Shown here: one piece after another, positions 6,077 through 13,156 of the stretch
Numbering within the stretch: position 1 is the first letter of the stretch
How the letters are laid out: each line of letters starts with the position of its first letter
DNA from: Firmicutes bacterium UBA5388
GTDB taxonomy: Bacteria > Bacillota > UBA4882 > UBA10575
Assembly (NCBI GenBank): GCA_002409975.1
Contig: DHOO01000021.1
Span: forward strand, 1-16,255
Length of the DNA stretch: 16,255 nt
Direction: 5' to 3'
Translations under genes and position numbers: made by a program
The notes under the pieces: model-generated
The model's database searches: none
Seen by the model: only the letters and a program-made list of their open reading frames with translations
Told to the model about the DNA's origin: nothing

Positions 6077-6892
6077 ATGATGGACAAAGAGAGATTTTTA
6101 TCACATCTTGAACATGAAGATCGGGCGCTTGCCGCCCGTCTGCTGGATCAGGTGGAGCTTGCTTTAAAGAAGACTGAACCAGTTGCTACTGATTTTTTGG
6201 ATCCAAGAGAAAAGGAACTTCTTGAAGAAATTATTCATTATCTTCCTGAGGTAAAGAAGTTAAATTATGGAGGTTATCGGGGGGCAGAGCGACAACGGAT
6301 GGTAATTGTCCCTGCTTTTTACCTCACCGAGTCGGTGGAACCGCCGCTAACCTATCTAGCAATTAAACCCTTAACCAAAGGAGTGAGAACAAATACCGAT
6401 TTTTCCTCTGAAACTCTTTTTACTCATCGTGACTTACTGGGAAGTGTTTTAGGGTTAGGGGTTAAGCGCGAAAAGGTAGGCGATCTGCTGATTGCGGGTG
6501 ATGAAGCTCAATTAGTGGTAGCTGAAGAGATTGGGGATTTTATTCTTACTCACCTCAAAAAAGTTGGTGCTCTAGCGGTGGTGGTAGAAACTATCGACCC
6601 CGAACAGCTAAACATTCCGGTGGAAAGGATAAAAGAGATTAAAAGCACAGTAGCTTCTTTACGCTTAGATGCGGTAGCTGGTTTAGGTTATGGGGTTTCA
6701 AGAACGAGAATGGCTCGGGAGATCAAAACAGCCAAGGTTAAAGTAAACTGGAAACCAGTAACAGATCCCGATTATAAGCTGACGACCGGAGATGTGCTTT
6801 CGATTAGAGGTCGGGGACGGGTTATTCTGGTTGAAGTCGGAGGTCAAACTAAAAAAGGGCGGATGGGAATTATCCTCCATCGATTATTGTAG
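6077..6892 (+). CDS. ylmH: YlmH family S4-domain RNA-binding protein
   Basis: YlmH proteins carry a C-terminal S4 RNA-binding domain. In B. subtilis YlmH has been linked to ribosome-associated quality control, overlapping with RqcP, and in other Gram-positives it affects division. Residues about 5-190 form the YlmH-specific part, with YRGAERQRMVIVP (67-79) and HRDLLGSVLGLGVKREKVGD (117-136). The S4 domain spans about 194-253 (GLGYGVSRTRMAREIKTAKV...GDVLSIRGRGRVIL). Its 271 residues are near family length. Two adjacent ATG codons (6077, 6080) could serve as the start, after an AAAGGTAGGG site. The ylmG/yggT gene usually found between sepF and ylmH is absent here. divIVA begins 20 bases downstream. 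Confidence 0.92.
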   Translation: MMDKERFLSHLEHEDRALAARLLDQVELALKKTEPVATDFLDPREKELLEEIIHYLPEVKKLNYGGYRGAERQRMVIVPAFYLTESVEPPLTYLAIKPLTKGVRTNTDFSSETLFTHRDLLGSVLGLGVKREKVGDLLIAGDEAQLVVAEEIGDFILTHLKKVGALAVVVETIDPEQLNIPVERIKEIKSTVASLRLDAVAGLGYGVSRTRMAREIKTAKVKVNWKPVTDPDYKLTTGDVLSIRGRGRVILVEVGGQTKKGRMGIILHRLL

Positions 6893-6912
6893 CAATAGGA
6901 GGCGATAGAAAA

Positions 6913-7470
6913 ATGTTCACACCGGTTGATCTGGAAACAATGGTTTTTCGTCGAGGACTTCGTGGTTATCGCACCAAAGAGGTCCAGGAGTTTATGAGAA
7001 GGTTAACCAGAGACTATGAAAAGTTATACAAGGATAATATGGAGTTAAGAGAAGAGCTTGAAGAAAAGAAGGAGTTAATAAAAACCTATCAACAGATGGA
7101 AGAGACTCTAAAGAATACTCTTTATCTGGCTCAAGGGACCGCAGATGAAATTAAATCTGCTGGTGAGAAACAAGCTGAGGTTATTCTTAGAGAAGCGCAG
7201 AATCGTTCTGAGCAGATGAAATTGAAAGTTAGGGAAGAGATCCAGGCTGAACTTCAACAATTAGCTAATCTTAAACAGCAAGTGGATCTGTTTAGAATTC
7301 AGTTTACCAGGTTCTTAAAAGCATTGATTGAAATGGCTGACCAACAGTTAGATATTGATGGGATTTGGGAGAGAATGTTGGAGCTTTCCCGGGGCGAAAG
7401 TAGCGTAAAAGAAGCAGGGACAGCGACTTCTACGGAAAGTTCTACCTTTTTAGGAACCATTGGGCGGTGA
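6913..7470 (+). CDS. divIVA: DivIVA family cell-division/polarity coiled-coil protein
   Basis: DivIVA binds negatively curved membrane at poles and septa and recruits division-site, chromosome-anchoring and wall-growth proteins. The conserved N-terminal domain is clear: FTPVDLETMVFRRGLRGY (2-19), then EVQEFMRRLTRDYEKLY. Residues about 29-75 and 85-125 have strong heptad character and should form the parallel coiled coil. The tail (about 155-185) is Ser/Thr-rich and poorly conserved. Its length of 185 residues is typical. The ATG follows an AATAGGAGGCGATAG site. ileS often follows divIVA, but here the gene's last 29 bases overlap the end of spmB on the opposite strand, leaving no room for a separate terminator. 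Confidence 0.95.
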   Translation: MFTPVDLETMVFRRGLRGYRTKEVQEFMRRLTRDYEKLYKDNMELREELEEKKELIKTYQQMEETLKNTLYLAQGTADEIKSAGEKQAEVILREAQNRSEQMKLKVREEIQAELQQLANLKQQVDLFRIQFTRFLKALIEMADQQLDIDGIWERMLELSRGESSVKEAGTATSTESSTFLGTIGR

Positions 7471-7966
7471 GCACGGCGACTAAAAAAGCCGCCAGATCTC
7501 CTAGCAAACCCATGATGACCAAATGTTTCGGACGGGTGATTTTTACCGCCCCTAGGTAGACTGTTAAGACATAAAAAGTTGTTTCTGAACTTCCGGCTAT
7601 GATCGAAGCCATAGTTCCCAACAGAGAGTCGGGACCGTGTTTTTTCACTAAATCTGCCATCAAACCGATGGTTCCGGAGCCAGAGAGGGGCTTAATTAGC
7701 CCCAGGGGAAGGATCTCATCTGGAATTCGTAGTAGATTGCTAAGTGGCGAGCAAACTTTACATAAAGCAGTTAGCGCGCCGGAGGTTTTAAAGACAGCTA
7801 ACCCTCCGAAGATTGCTAGAAAAAAAGGGAGAAGTTGAAAGCCGGTTTTCATCCCCTCTTCTGCCCCCTTGATAAAAGTTTCATAAACTTTAACTCCTTT
7901 AAACTCACCGCAGATTAGAACAACCAGGATAAAGAAAGGAAGAGCCCAAACTGAGAGTAACCTCAT
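7442..7966 (-). CDS. spmB: Spore maturation protein B
   Basis: SpmB is an integral membrane protein with a nucleoside-recognition (Gate-like) domain. Together with SpmA it is needed for proper spore core dehydration and heat resistance, and its transported substrate is unknown. Four or five hydrophobic segments are visible. The signatures are PLSGSGTIG (93-101) and GSSETTFYVLTVY (125-137). The 174 residues are the usual length. The ATG has AAAGGAGGGGG before it, and that site sits inside the last codons of spmA, with only two bases between the genes, so the pair is probably translationally coupled. The stop codon at 7442-7444 lies inside divIVA. The convergent overlap could allow antisense interference between the two transcripts. 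Confidence 0.95.
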   Translation of the reverse strand: MRLLSVWALPFFILVVLICGEFKGVKVYETFIKGAEEGMKTGFQLLPFFLAIFGGLAVFKTSGALTALCKVCSPLSNLLRIPDEILPLGLIKPLSGSGTIGLMADLVKKHGPDSLLGTMASIIAGSSETTFYVLTVYLGAVKITRPKHLVIMGLLGDLAAFLVAVLTAQWFLKR

Positions 7967-7968
7967 TT

Positions 7969-8553
7969 TTACCCCCTCCTTTGGGTTTTTTTTATGATAA
8001 AATGAACCAGTAGGGCGACACTAGTGCCAATGGTTGTAGTGAGCAGCAGCGGGAGGATGACGGAAGAAGGTTGTTGGGAACCAGCTTGTACCCTAATGGC
8101 GATGATGGTAGATGGAATAAAAGAGATTCCTCCTAAGATTAAAGCTAAATAAATGGCCATCTCCTCTGAAACTTCCCCTGGTGTAGGATTAATTTTCTCT
8201 AACTCTCTCATTGCTTTAACCCCGAGCGGGGTGGCGGCATGGCTCAGACCTAATAGATTAGCAGCCAGGCTTAAGGTAATACAACCTAGAGCCGAACTAT
8301 CCCGCGGAATTTTAGGGAAAAGACGATGCAGAAGAGGATGCAATACTCGCGCCAGCTGTTTGGTGACTCCAGCTTCTTCGGCAATCCGTAAAAGTCCGGA
8401 CCAAAAAGATAAAAAGCCGATAATGCCTAGACTAAATTTAACACTCTCTTCCATCGAATGGATGAGGGAGAGAGTAGTTTCTTCTACCTGGCCGGTAGCT
8501 CCTGCGACTAGGTATCCAAGAAAGAAAAGTGTAAACCAGATCTTATTAATCAA
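7969..8553 (-). CDS. spmA: Spore maturation protein A
   Basis: SpmA is the membrane partner of SpmB in spore core dehydration. In B. subtilis the pair lies downstream of dacB and is sporulation-controlled; dacB is not in this window. Hydrophobic segments lie near residues 5-20, 38-56, 88-104, 133-153 and 165-187. The signatures are PRDSSALGCITLSLAANLLGL (83-103) and SHAATPLGVKAM (104-115). Length is 194 residues. The start is TTG 8553, nine bases after GAGAGGGG; an overlapping ATG nearby is in another frame and stops at once. A TATAAT-like sequence reading leftwards at 8621-8626 (ATATAAT also resembles a sigma-E -10) may belong to its promoter, but I found no good -35. Confidence 0.94.
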   Translation of the reverse strand: MINKIWFTLFFLGYLVAGATGQVEETTLSLIHSMEESVKFSLGIIGFLSFWSGLLRIAEEAGVTKQLARVLHPLLHRLFPKIPRDSSALGCITLSLAANLLGLSHAATPLGVKAMRELEKINPTPGEVSEEMAIYLALILGGISFIPSTIIAIRVQAGSQQPSSVILPLLLTTTIGTSVALLVHFIIKKTQRRG

Positions 8554-8744
8554 CGAGCATTTCCCCTCTCACAGACTTAAACCTGGTTGTTTATCGAGAT
8601 CAAATGGGTTTTCTTCCATAATTATATATACTTGTTATCATAGTCATTATGTCATTCACTTCACATCTGCGTGCGGTAACAGCGCGTGAGCGGCTTCCTA
8701 CGAAAATTGGGGTAATTAGATTTTTAGCACTGGAGAGAATAAAG

Positions 8745-9713
8745 ATGGACAGTTTTTCGCAAAGAACGAAAGAAGAACTAGTCAGAAGATATCCGAAGAA
8801 GAGATGTTGTATTAAAGCAGAACTGGCGGCGATTATTCGGGCCAGCGGTAGTCTGCACCTGCGGGCCAACCGTTCTTTTGTAGTCTCGGTTAGAAGTGAA
8901 AACGCTTTCCTTATTCGAAAAACTCACCTACTTTTAAAAAATTATTTTCAGATTCAAAGTAAAACCATTATGGAGCAGACAGAGCGATTGGGCCGACGCT
9001 GGTATAAATTACATTTGATTGGCGCCAAGAACGTAAAGCGCGTACTAACAGAGTTAGATATTATCTCTCCGGGATTAAATTTTGAAAGCGGTGTTTCTTC
9101 GACTTTAGTACGCACTGATTGCTGCCGGGCTGCTTTTTTGCGTGGCGCTTTTTTAGCGAGAGGTTCAGTAACGGATCCGCAGAAGAGTAATTATCATCTG
9201 GAAATTGTTACGGAGAATGAAGAGTTTGCCTTAGGATTAAATTATCTGATGAATCTCTGCGGGTTTAAAGCGGGTTTAAGTGAACGGAAAGAATATATTA
9301 TCTATCTAAAAGAGGCCGATGCGATTGGAAAGTTTCTAACGTTTATCGGCGCGCACTCTGCTTTTTTAGCCATGGAGGAAGTAAGGATTATTAAAGGAAT
9401 GCGCAACAAAGTCAATCGTTTGGTTAATTGTGAGACCGCAAATTTAGAAAAATCGGTGCGAGCAGCTTTAGAACAGGTGAAGATCATCACTGCGTTAAAA
9501 GAAAAATACGGTTTAAATAAGCTTCCTGATCAATTAAAAGACTTAGCTTATCTGCGGCTGGAAAACCCAGAAGTCAGCCTGAGAGAGCTGGGAGAACTTG
9601 CTATTCCACCATTAAGTAAATCGGCGGTTAATCATCGGATGAGGAAATTGTTAAAAATTGCCGAAACTTTTTTAGGATCGGAAGGAAATAAATTTTCTAA
9701 GATGAAACTGTAG
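8745..9713 (+). CDS. whiA: DNA-binding protein WhiA
   Basis: WhiA is a conserved Gram-positive DNA-binding protein. It controls sporulation septation in Streptomyces and affects division and chromosome segregation in Bacillus. The N-terminal half is a degenerate LAGLIDADG homing-endonuclease fold, with CCIKAELAAIIRASGSLHL (21-39) and CCRAAFLRGAFLARGSV (126-142). EEVRIIKGMRNKVNRLVNCE (211-230) is the strongest family signature. The C-terminal helix-turn-helix lies at about 278-302 (SLRELGELAIPPLSKSAVNHRM). ATG 8745 is chosen because GGAG (8732-8735) lies nine bases before it and MDSFSQRTKEEL matches relatives. An in-frame ATG at 8649 would add 32 residues unlike the family. From 8745 the protein has 322 residues. 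Unlike the usual order, rapZ and yvcK do not precede it. Confidence 0.95.
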   Translation: MDSFSQRTKEELVRRYPKKRCCIKAELAAIIRASGSLHLRANRSFVVSVRSENAFLIRKTHLLLKNYFQIQSKTIMEQTERLGRRWYKLHLIGAKNVKRVLTELDIISPGLNFESGVSSTLVRTDCCRAAFLRGAFLARGSVTDPQKSNYHLEIVTENEEFALGLNYLMNLCGFKAGLSERKEYIIYLKEADAIGKFLTFIGAHSAFLAMEEVRIIKGMRNKVNRLVNCETANLEKSVRAALEQVKIITALKEKYGLNKLPDQLKDLAYLRLENPEVSLRELGELAIPPLSKSAVNHRMRKLLKIAETFLGSEGNKFSKMKL

Positions 9714-9735
9714 CTGAAGTTAAAGAGCTTAGTAT

Positions 9736-9765
9736 TTTAGAAATGTAAAAAAAGATTTTTATAAT
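9736..9765 (+). promoter_or_regulatory. Candidate sigma-A promoter of the glycolytic operon
   Basis: A perfect -10 TATAAT (9760-9765) follows TTTAGA (9736-9741, four of six -35 matches) with an 18-bp spacer. It lies in the 154-bp whiA-gap spacer and would give a leader of about 95 bases. I found no CggR-type operator and no cggR gene. Confidence 0.45.
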
Positions 9766-9776
9766 AGTTTCCGTGG

Positions 9777-9830
9777 AAGGAGGAGATAATTCTCAAGAGT
9801 AAATATTTTCTGGGTGAGAGGGCAAAGTGA
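9777..9830 (+). other. Orphan ribosome binding site in the gap leader, possible leader peptide
   Basis: AAGGAGGAG (9777-9785) is as strong a Shine-Dalgarno as any in the window, but no ATG, GTG or TTG follows at a usable distance. The only codon placed to use it is ATT 9789, which would open a 13-codon reading frame ending at TGA 9828-9830. Translation from ATT is rare, so this may be a remnant or chance. The real gap ribosome binding site is a second AAGGAGGAG just before 9868. Confidence 0.25.
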
Positions 9831-9867
9831 TTGCCTTTTATGAAAAAAAGGGAAAAGGAGGAGAAAA

Positions 9868-10917
9868 ATGAGTGTTAAAATAGGAATTAACGGTTTTGGG
9901 CGGATTGGGCGGAATGTCTTCCGAGCAATCAAAAAATACCATCCTGAATTAGAAGTGGTTGCGGTTAACGATCTTACCGACGCCAAAACCTTAGCTCATC
10001 TTTTAAAGTATGATTCAGTCCATGGGATTTTAGATGCTGAGGTTTATCCCGAAGACGATCAGATCGTGGTCGATGGAAAGAAATTAAAAGTATTTTCGAT
10101 CAAAGATCCTGCAGATTTACCTTGGTCCACATATGGGGCGGAGATTGTAATCGAAGCAACAGGGATCTTCACAATCAAAAATGATGGGGTCAATAAAAAA
10201 GGAAAGCAGGTTAGAGGGGCCGCTAACCACATTACCGGTGGCGGAGCGAAGAAAGTTATTATTACAGCGCCGGCTCAAGGGGAAGATATTACGATTGTCA
10301 TGGGGGTTAATGATGCTCAGTATCAGCCGGAAAATCATCATGTGGTCTCCAATGCTTCTTGTACCACTAACTGTCTGGCCCCGGTGGCTAAAGTTTTGCA
10401 CCAAAAGTTTGGTATTAAACGAGGTTTAATGACTACGGTACATAGTTATACCAATGACCAGCAGATTCTGGATCTTCCCCATAGTGATCTGCGACGAGCC
10501 AGAGCTGCGGCGATGTCGATTATTCCTACTACCACCGGCGCTGCTCGAGCGGTAGCTTTAGTCTTACCGGAATTAAAGGGAAAACTTAATGGTTTTGCGA
10601 TGCGCGTTCCTACGCCTAACGTTTCGGTAGTGGACCTGGTAGCTGAGTTAGAGCAGTCGCCGGTGACCGTTGAGGGGATAAATCATGCTTTAAAAGAAGC
10701 GGCGGGGAAGGAACTGAAGGGGATCATGAGTTACAATGAGTTACCTCTAGTTTCTTCAGACTATAATGGTGATTTTCACTCTTCAATTGTGGATGGTTTA
10801 TCCACCTTGGTGATTGAGGATAATCTGGTTAAAGTAGTTGCCTGGTATGATAATGAATGGGGTTATTCTTGCCGGGTGGCTGATTTAGCTTCCTTTATGA
10901 TGAATAAAGGACTTTAA
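9868..10917 (+). CDS. gap: Glyceraldehyde-3-phosphate dehydrogenase (NAD-type, glycolytic)
   Basis: The enzyme oxidises and phosphorylates glyceraldehyde-3-phosphate to 1,3-bisphosphoglycerate with NAD+, in the cytoplasm. The Rossmann motif GINGFGRIGRNVFRA (6-20), the active site SNASCTTNCLAP with catalytic Cys165, and His192 in TTVHSYTND are intact. The Cys-His spacing of 27 is standard. VNDLTDAKTLAHLLKYDSVHG fits the NAD-dependent glycolytic class. At 349 residues it is longer than the usual roughly 335: the segment between ATGIFT and GAKKV (about 103-125) carries about 12 extra, polar, Gly/Lys-rich residues. The ATG follows AAGGAGGAG. It is the first gene of gap-pgk-tpiA-gpmI-eno. The repressor gene cggR, common before gap in Firmicutes, is absent. 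Confidence 0.97.
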   Translation: MSVKIGINGFGRIGRNVFRAIKKYHPELEVVAVNDLTDAKTLAHLLKYDSVHGILDAEVYPEDDQIVVDGKKLKVFSIKDPADLPWSTYGAEIVIEATGIFTIKNDGVNKKGKQVRGAANHITGGGAKKVIITAPAQGEDITIVMGVNDAQYQPENHHVVSNASCTTNCLAPVAKVLHQKFGIKRGLMTTVHSYTNDQQILDLPHSDLRRARAAAMSIIPTTTGAARAVALVLPELKGKLNGFAMRVPTPNVSVVDLVAELEQSPVTVEGINHALKEAAGKELKGIMSYNELPLVSSDYNGDFHSSIVDGLSTLVIEDNLVKVVAWYDNEWGYSCRVADLASFMMNKGL

Positions 10918-10924
10918 TGCATGC

Positions 10925-10974
10925 ATCGTTCCACGTCAACCGAGCTGAAGGCAGATGAGATTGACGTGGACGAT
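10925..10974. repeat. 14-bp inverted repeat (stem-loop) between gap and pgk
   Basis: ATCGTTCCACGTCAA (10925-10939) pairs with TTGACGTGGACGAT (10961-10974) over 14 base pairs with one bulged T and a 21-base loop. It begins eight bases after the gap stop codon. No T-run follows, so it is not a classical terminator. It may be an operator, an mRNA-stability hairpin or a processing site. Its right arm contains the -35 of a candidate pgk promoter. Confidence 0.75.
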
Positions 10975-10988
10975 CCTTATAATATAAT
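10961..10988 (+). promoter_or_regulatory. Candidate internal promoter for pgk-tpiA-gpmI-eno
   Basis: TTGACG (10961-10966, five of six) is followed after 16 bp by a perfect TATAAT (10983-10988); a second TATAAT overlaps at 10978-10983. Transcription would begin near 10995, about 30 bases before pgk. The -35 forms part of the inverted repeat, so a protein bound there would compete with RNA polymerase. This is one of the best-matching promoters in the window. Confidence 0.65.
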
Positions 10989-11024
10989 GGTAATCTACAT
11001 TATTGAATAAAGGAGTGTGTTCTC

Positions 11025-12212
11025 ATGCCAAAGATGACCGTTAAGGATTTGCAGGTTCAAGGGAAAAGAGTTTTGGTGCGGGTTGATTTTAATGTCCCGG
11101 TAGATGATTCCGGGAAGATTACTGATGACCGACGGATTAAAGCAGCCATTCCCACAATCAGGCGCCTGGTAGAGGGTGGAGGAAAGGTCATCCTGGTTTC
11201 CCACTTTGGACGACCTAAAGGGTTTGACGCCAAATTACGGATGGATAATATTGCCAAACGCCTCCAAGAATTAATGGGTAAGAAAGTGACGAAGGTTGAT
11301 GATTGTATCGGGGAGGAGGTAAAAAAGGCTGTAGCAGCGATGAATGAGGGAGAAATTGTCCTCTTAGAGAATGTTCGTTTTTATAAAGAGGAGACCGCAA
11401 ATGATCCCGAGTTTGCAAGACAGTTGGCGGAAGTAGCCGATCTCTATGTCAATGATGCTTTTGGCGCCGCCCATCGGGCTCATGCTTCTACTGAAGGGGT
11501 TACCAAACACCTCCAACCAGCAGCGGCCGGTTTGTTAATTGAGAAAGAGTTAAACATCATGGGGAAGGCGATTACTGATCCGGAACGACCTTTAGTCTCT
11601 ATTCTCGGAGGAGCGAAGGTTGCGGATAAATTAGGAGTTATTACTAATCTTCTTAATAAAGTTAATACCTTGTTGATCGGTGGAGGAATGGCCTATACCT
11701 TTTTGAAAGCGAAAGGTCTGGAGATTGGGAGATCATTATTAGATGCTGAGAGAATCGATTTTGCCAAAGAAATGATGGAGCAGGCTAAAGTTAAAGGAGT
11801 GAAACTGTTACTCCCAGTAGATGTGGTGGTCACGGATGATTTTAAAAATCCAACTATGCATAAGATAGTGACAGTGGAAGCAATTCCTGCCGCGCTACAG
11901 GGTGTGGATATTGGACCGGAAACGATTAAACTTTTCTCGGAAGCGATTAAAGAAGCTAAAACCGTAATCTGGAACGGACCGATGGGAGTCTTTGAAAACC
12001 CGGATTTTGCTGTCGGTACTAATGCCATAGCTAAAGCGATGGCGGAAGCCGATGCTACGACCATTGTCGGCGGTGGAGATTCGGCGGCGGCAGTTGAACA
12101 ACTGGGATATGCTCCCCAAATGACTCATATTTCTACAGGAGGAGGCGCTTCACTGGAATTTTTAGAAGGGAAACAGCTTCCGGGGGTAGTTGCTCTTACC
12201 GATAAAAAATAA
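11025..12212 (+). CDS. pgk: Phosphoglycerate kinase
   Basis: Pgk transfers phosphate from 1,3-bisphosphoglycerate to ADP, giving ATP and 3-phosphoglycerate. N-domain substrate motifs are VRVDFNVP (18-25) and VSHFGRPKG (58-66), then LLENVRFYKEE (113-123). The C-domain nucleotide site shows GGAKVADKLGVI, GGGMAYTFLKAKG, VIWNGPMGVFE and VGGGDSAAAVEQLG. HISTGGGASLEFLEGKQLPGV closes the protein. The 395 residues are the normal bacterial length and no key residue is missing. It is not fused to tpiA, as it is in a few bacteria; the stop is 13 bases before the tpiA ATG. The start follows AAAGGAGTG. It can be read from gap or from the internal promoter just upstream. Confidence 0.98.
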   Translation: MPKMTVKDLQVQGKRVLVRVDFNVPVDDSGKITDDRRIKAAIPTIRRLVEGGGKVILVSHFGRPKGFDAKLRMDNIAKRLQELMGKKVTKVDDCIGEEVKKAVAAMNEGEIVLLENVRFYKEETANDPEFARQLAEVADLYVNDAFGAAHRAHASTEGVTKHLQPAAAGLLIEKELNIMGKAITDPERPLVSILGGAKVADKLGVITNLLNKVNTLLIGGGMAYTFLKAKGLEIGRSLLDAERIDFAKEMMEQAKVKGVKLLLPVDVVVTDDFKNPTMHKIVTVEAIPAALQGVDIGPETIKLFSEAIKEAKTVIWNGPMGVFENPDFAVGTNAIAKAMAEADATTIVGGGDSAAAVEQLGYAPQMTHISTGGGASLEFLEGKQLPGVVALTDKK

Positions 12213-12225
12213 GGAGTGATCAGAA

Positions 12226-12975
12226 ATGAGAAGACCAATTATCGCAGGTAACTGGAAAATGTTTAAAACTAATTCTGAAGCCAGACTGCTAGTAACTGGT
12301 TTAAAAGAAAAGCTCGCTGCGGTGCATGATGTTGAGGTAGTAGTCTGTCCTCCCTTTACTGCTCTTGCGTCAGTAGCCGAGCTCTTAAAAGATTCTAAAA
12401 TTGCGCTGGGCGCCCAGAATCTGTTTTGGGAAGAAGAAGGAGCATATACCGGTGAAGTTTCTCCGGTTATGCTTCGGGATCTTGGCTGCCAATATGTAAT
12501 CATCGGGCATTCTGAGCGGAGACAGTATTTTGGAGAAACCGATCAGCAGGTCAACAAGAAAGTGAAAGCTGCTTTACGCCACCAACTCTTACCGATTATT
12601 TGTGTTGGTGAGACTTTGGAACAGCGTGAAGCCGGAGAAACAGATTCCTTGGTCTCCTCTCAGGTTGAAAAGGCCTTAACTGGGGTAGGGGCTGAGCAAA
12701 TACCTAAAGTAGTAATCGCTTATGAGCCGATTTGGGCTATTGGGACCGGTCGTTCCTCGACCGGGGAAGATGCTAATAAAGTGATTACTTTAATCCGCAA
12801 GACTATTGCCCAGCAATATCAGCAGGAGATTGCCGATCAGGTTAGAATTCAATATGGTGGCAGTGTAAAACCAGATAATATTAAAGAGTTTATGTCTCAA
12901 CCAGAGATTGACGGCGCCTTAGTTGGGGGAGCAAGCCTCAAGGTGGATTCTTTTAATTCAATTATTCGCTATTAA
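12226..12975 (+). CDS. tpiA: Triosephosphate isomerase
   Basis: TpiA interconverts dihydroxyacetone phosphate and glyceraldehyde-3-phosphate. It is a TIM barrel of 249 residues, the standard length. Catalytic residues are visible: Asn9 and Lys11 in AGNWKM, His95 in IIGHSERR, and the base Glu167 in AYEPIWAIGTG. The phosphate-gripping loop lies just after Glu167. GGSVKPDN and GALVGGASL complete the phosphate site. The ATG follows AAGGAGTGA eight bases upstream. It sits 13 bases after pgk, so the two are almost certainly co-transcribed. A 181-bp gap follows. Confidence 0.98.
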   Translation: MRRPIIAGNWKMFKTNSEARLLVTGLKEKLAAVHDVEVVVCPPFTALASVAELLKDSKIALGAQNLFWEEEGAYTGEVSPVMLRDLGCQYVIIGHSERRQYFGETDQQVNKKVKAALRHQLLPIICVGETLEQREAGETDSLVSSQVEKALTGVGAEQIPKVVIAYEPIWAIGTGRSSTGEDANKVITLIRKTIAQQYQQEIADQVRIQYGGSVKPDNIKEFMSQPEIDGALVGGASLKVDSFNSIIRY

Positions 12976-13156
12976 TTAATGGTTTACTCACAACAAACTT
13001 ACTATAATATTTCTTTGCAAGACAGAAAATAAACTTTGGAAATTTACTTGGAACCTGCTGTTGGTGGTCAAACCAAAATAGGTAAAGTAAAAGAATTCTA
13101 AAAACCTTTTGGCTCTTAATTACAGACCTAATCTTAGTTTGGACGGAGAGATGAAG
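12976..13156 (+). other. tpiA-gpmI spacer
   Basis: This 181-bp gap, long for an operon interior, contains a TATAAT (13003-13008) with no well-placed -35 and no clear hairpin. A 21-codon reading frame from TTG 13036 to TAA 13099-13101 has no ribosome binding site. GGAG at 13145-13148 serves gpmI. I see nothing else definite. Confidence 0.3.

Noticed and set aside
8153..8689. A 178-codon plus-strand reading frame opposite spmA
   Set aside because: It is antisense to a clear spmA gene, has no domain and no family-like composition.
8649..8744. Longer whiA starting at ATG 8649
   Set aside because: No ribosome binding site at that ATG, and the extra 32 residues do not look like WhiA N-termini.
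9714..9867. Degraded cggR or CggR operator before gap
   Set aside because: No CGGGAC-type repeated half-sites and no recognisable SorC-family coding remnant are visible in 154 bp.
11693..12064. A 123-codon minus-strand reading frame inside pgk
   Set aside because: It is a shadow of the pgk codon pattern. All pgk motifs are intact on the plus strand.
13036..13101. Small plus-strand reading frame of 21 codons between tpiA and gpmI
   Set aside because: It begins with TTG without a ribosome binding site and resembles no family I recognise.
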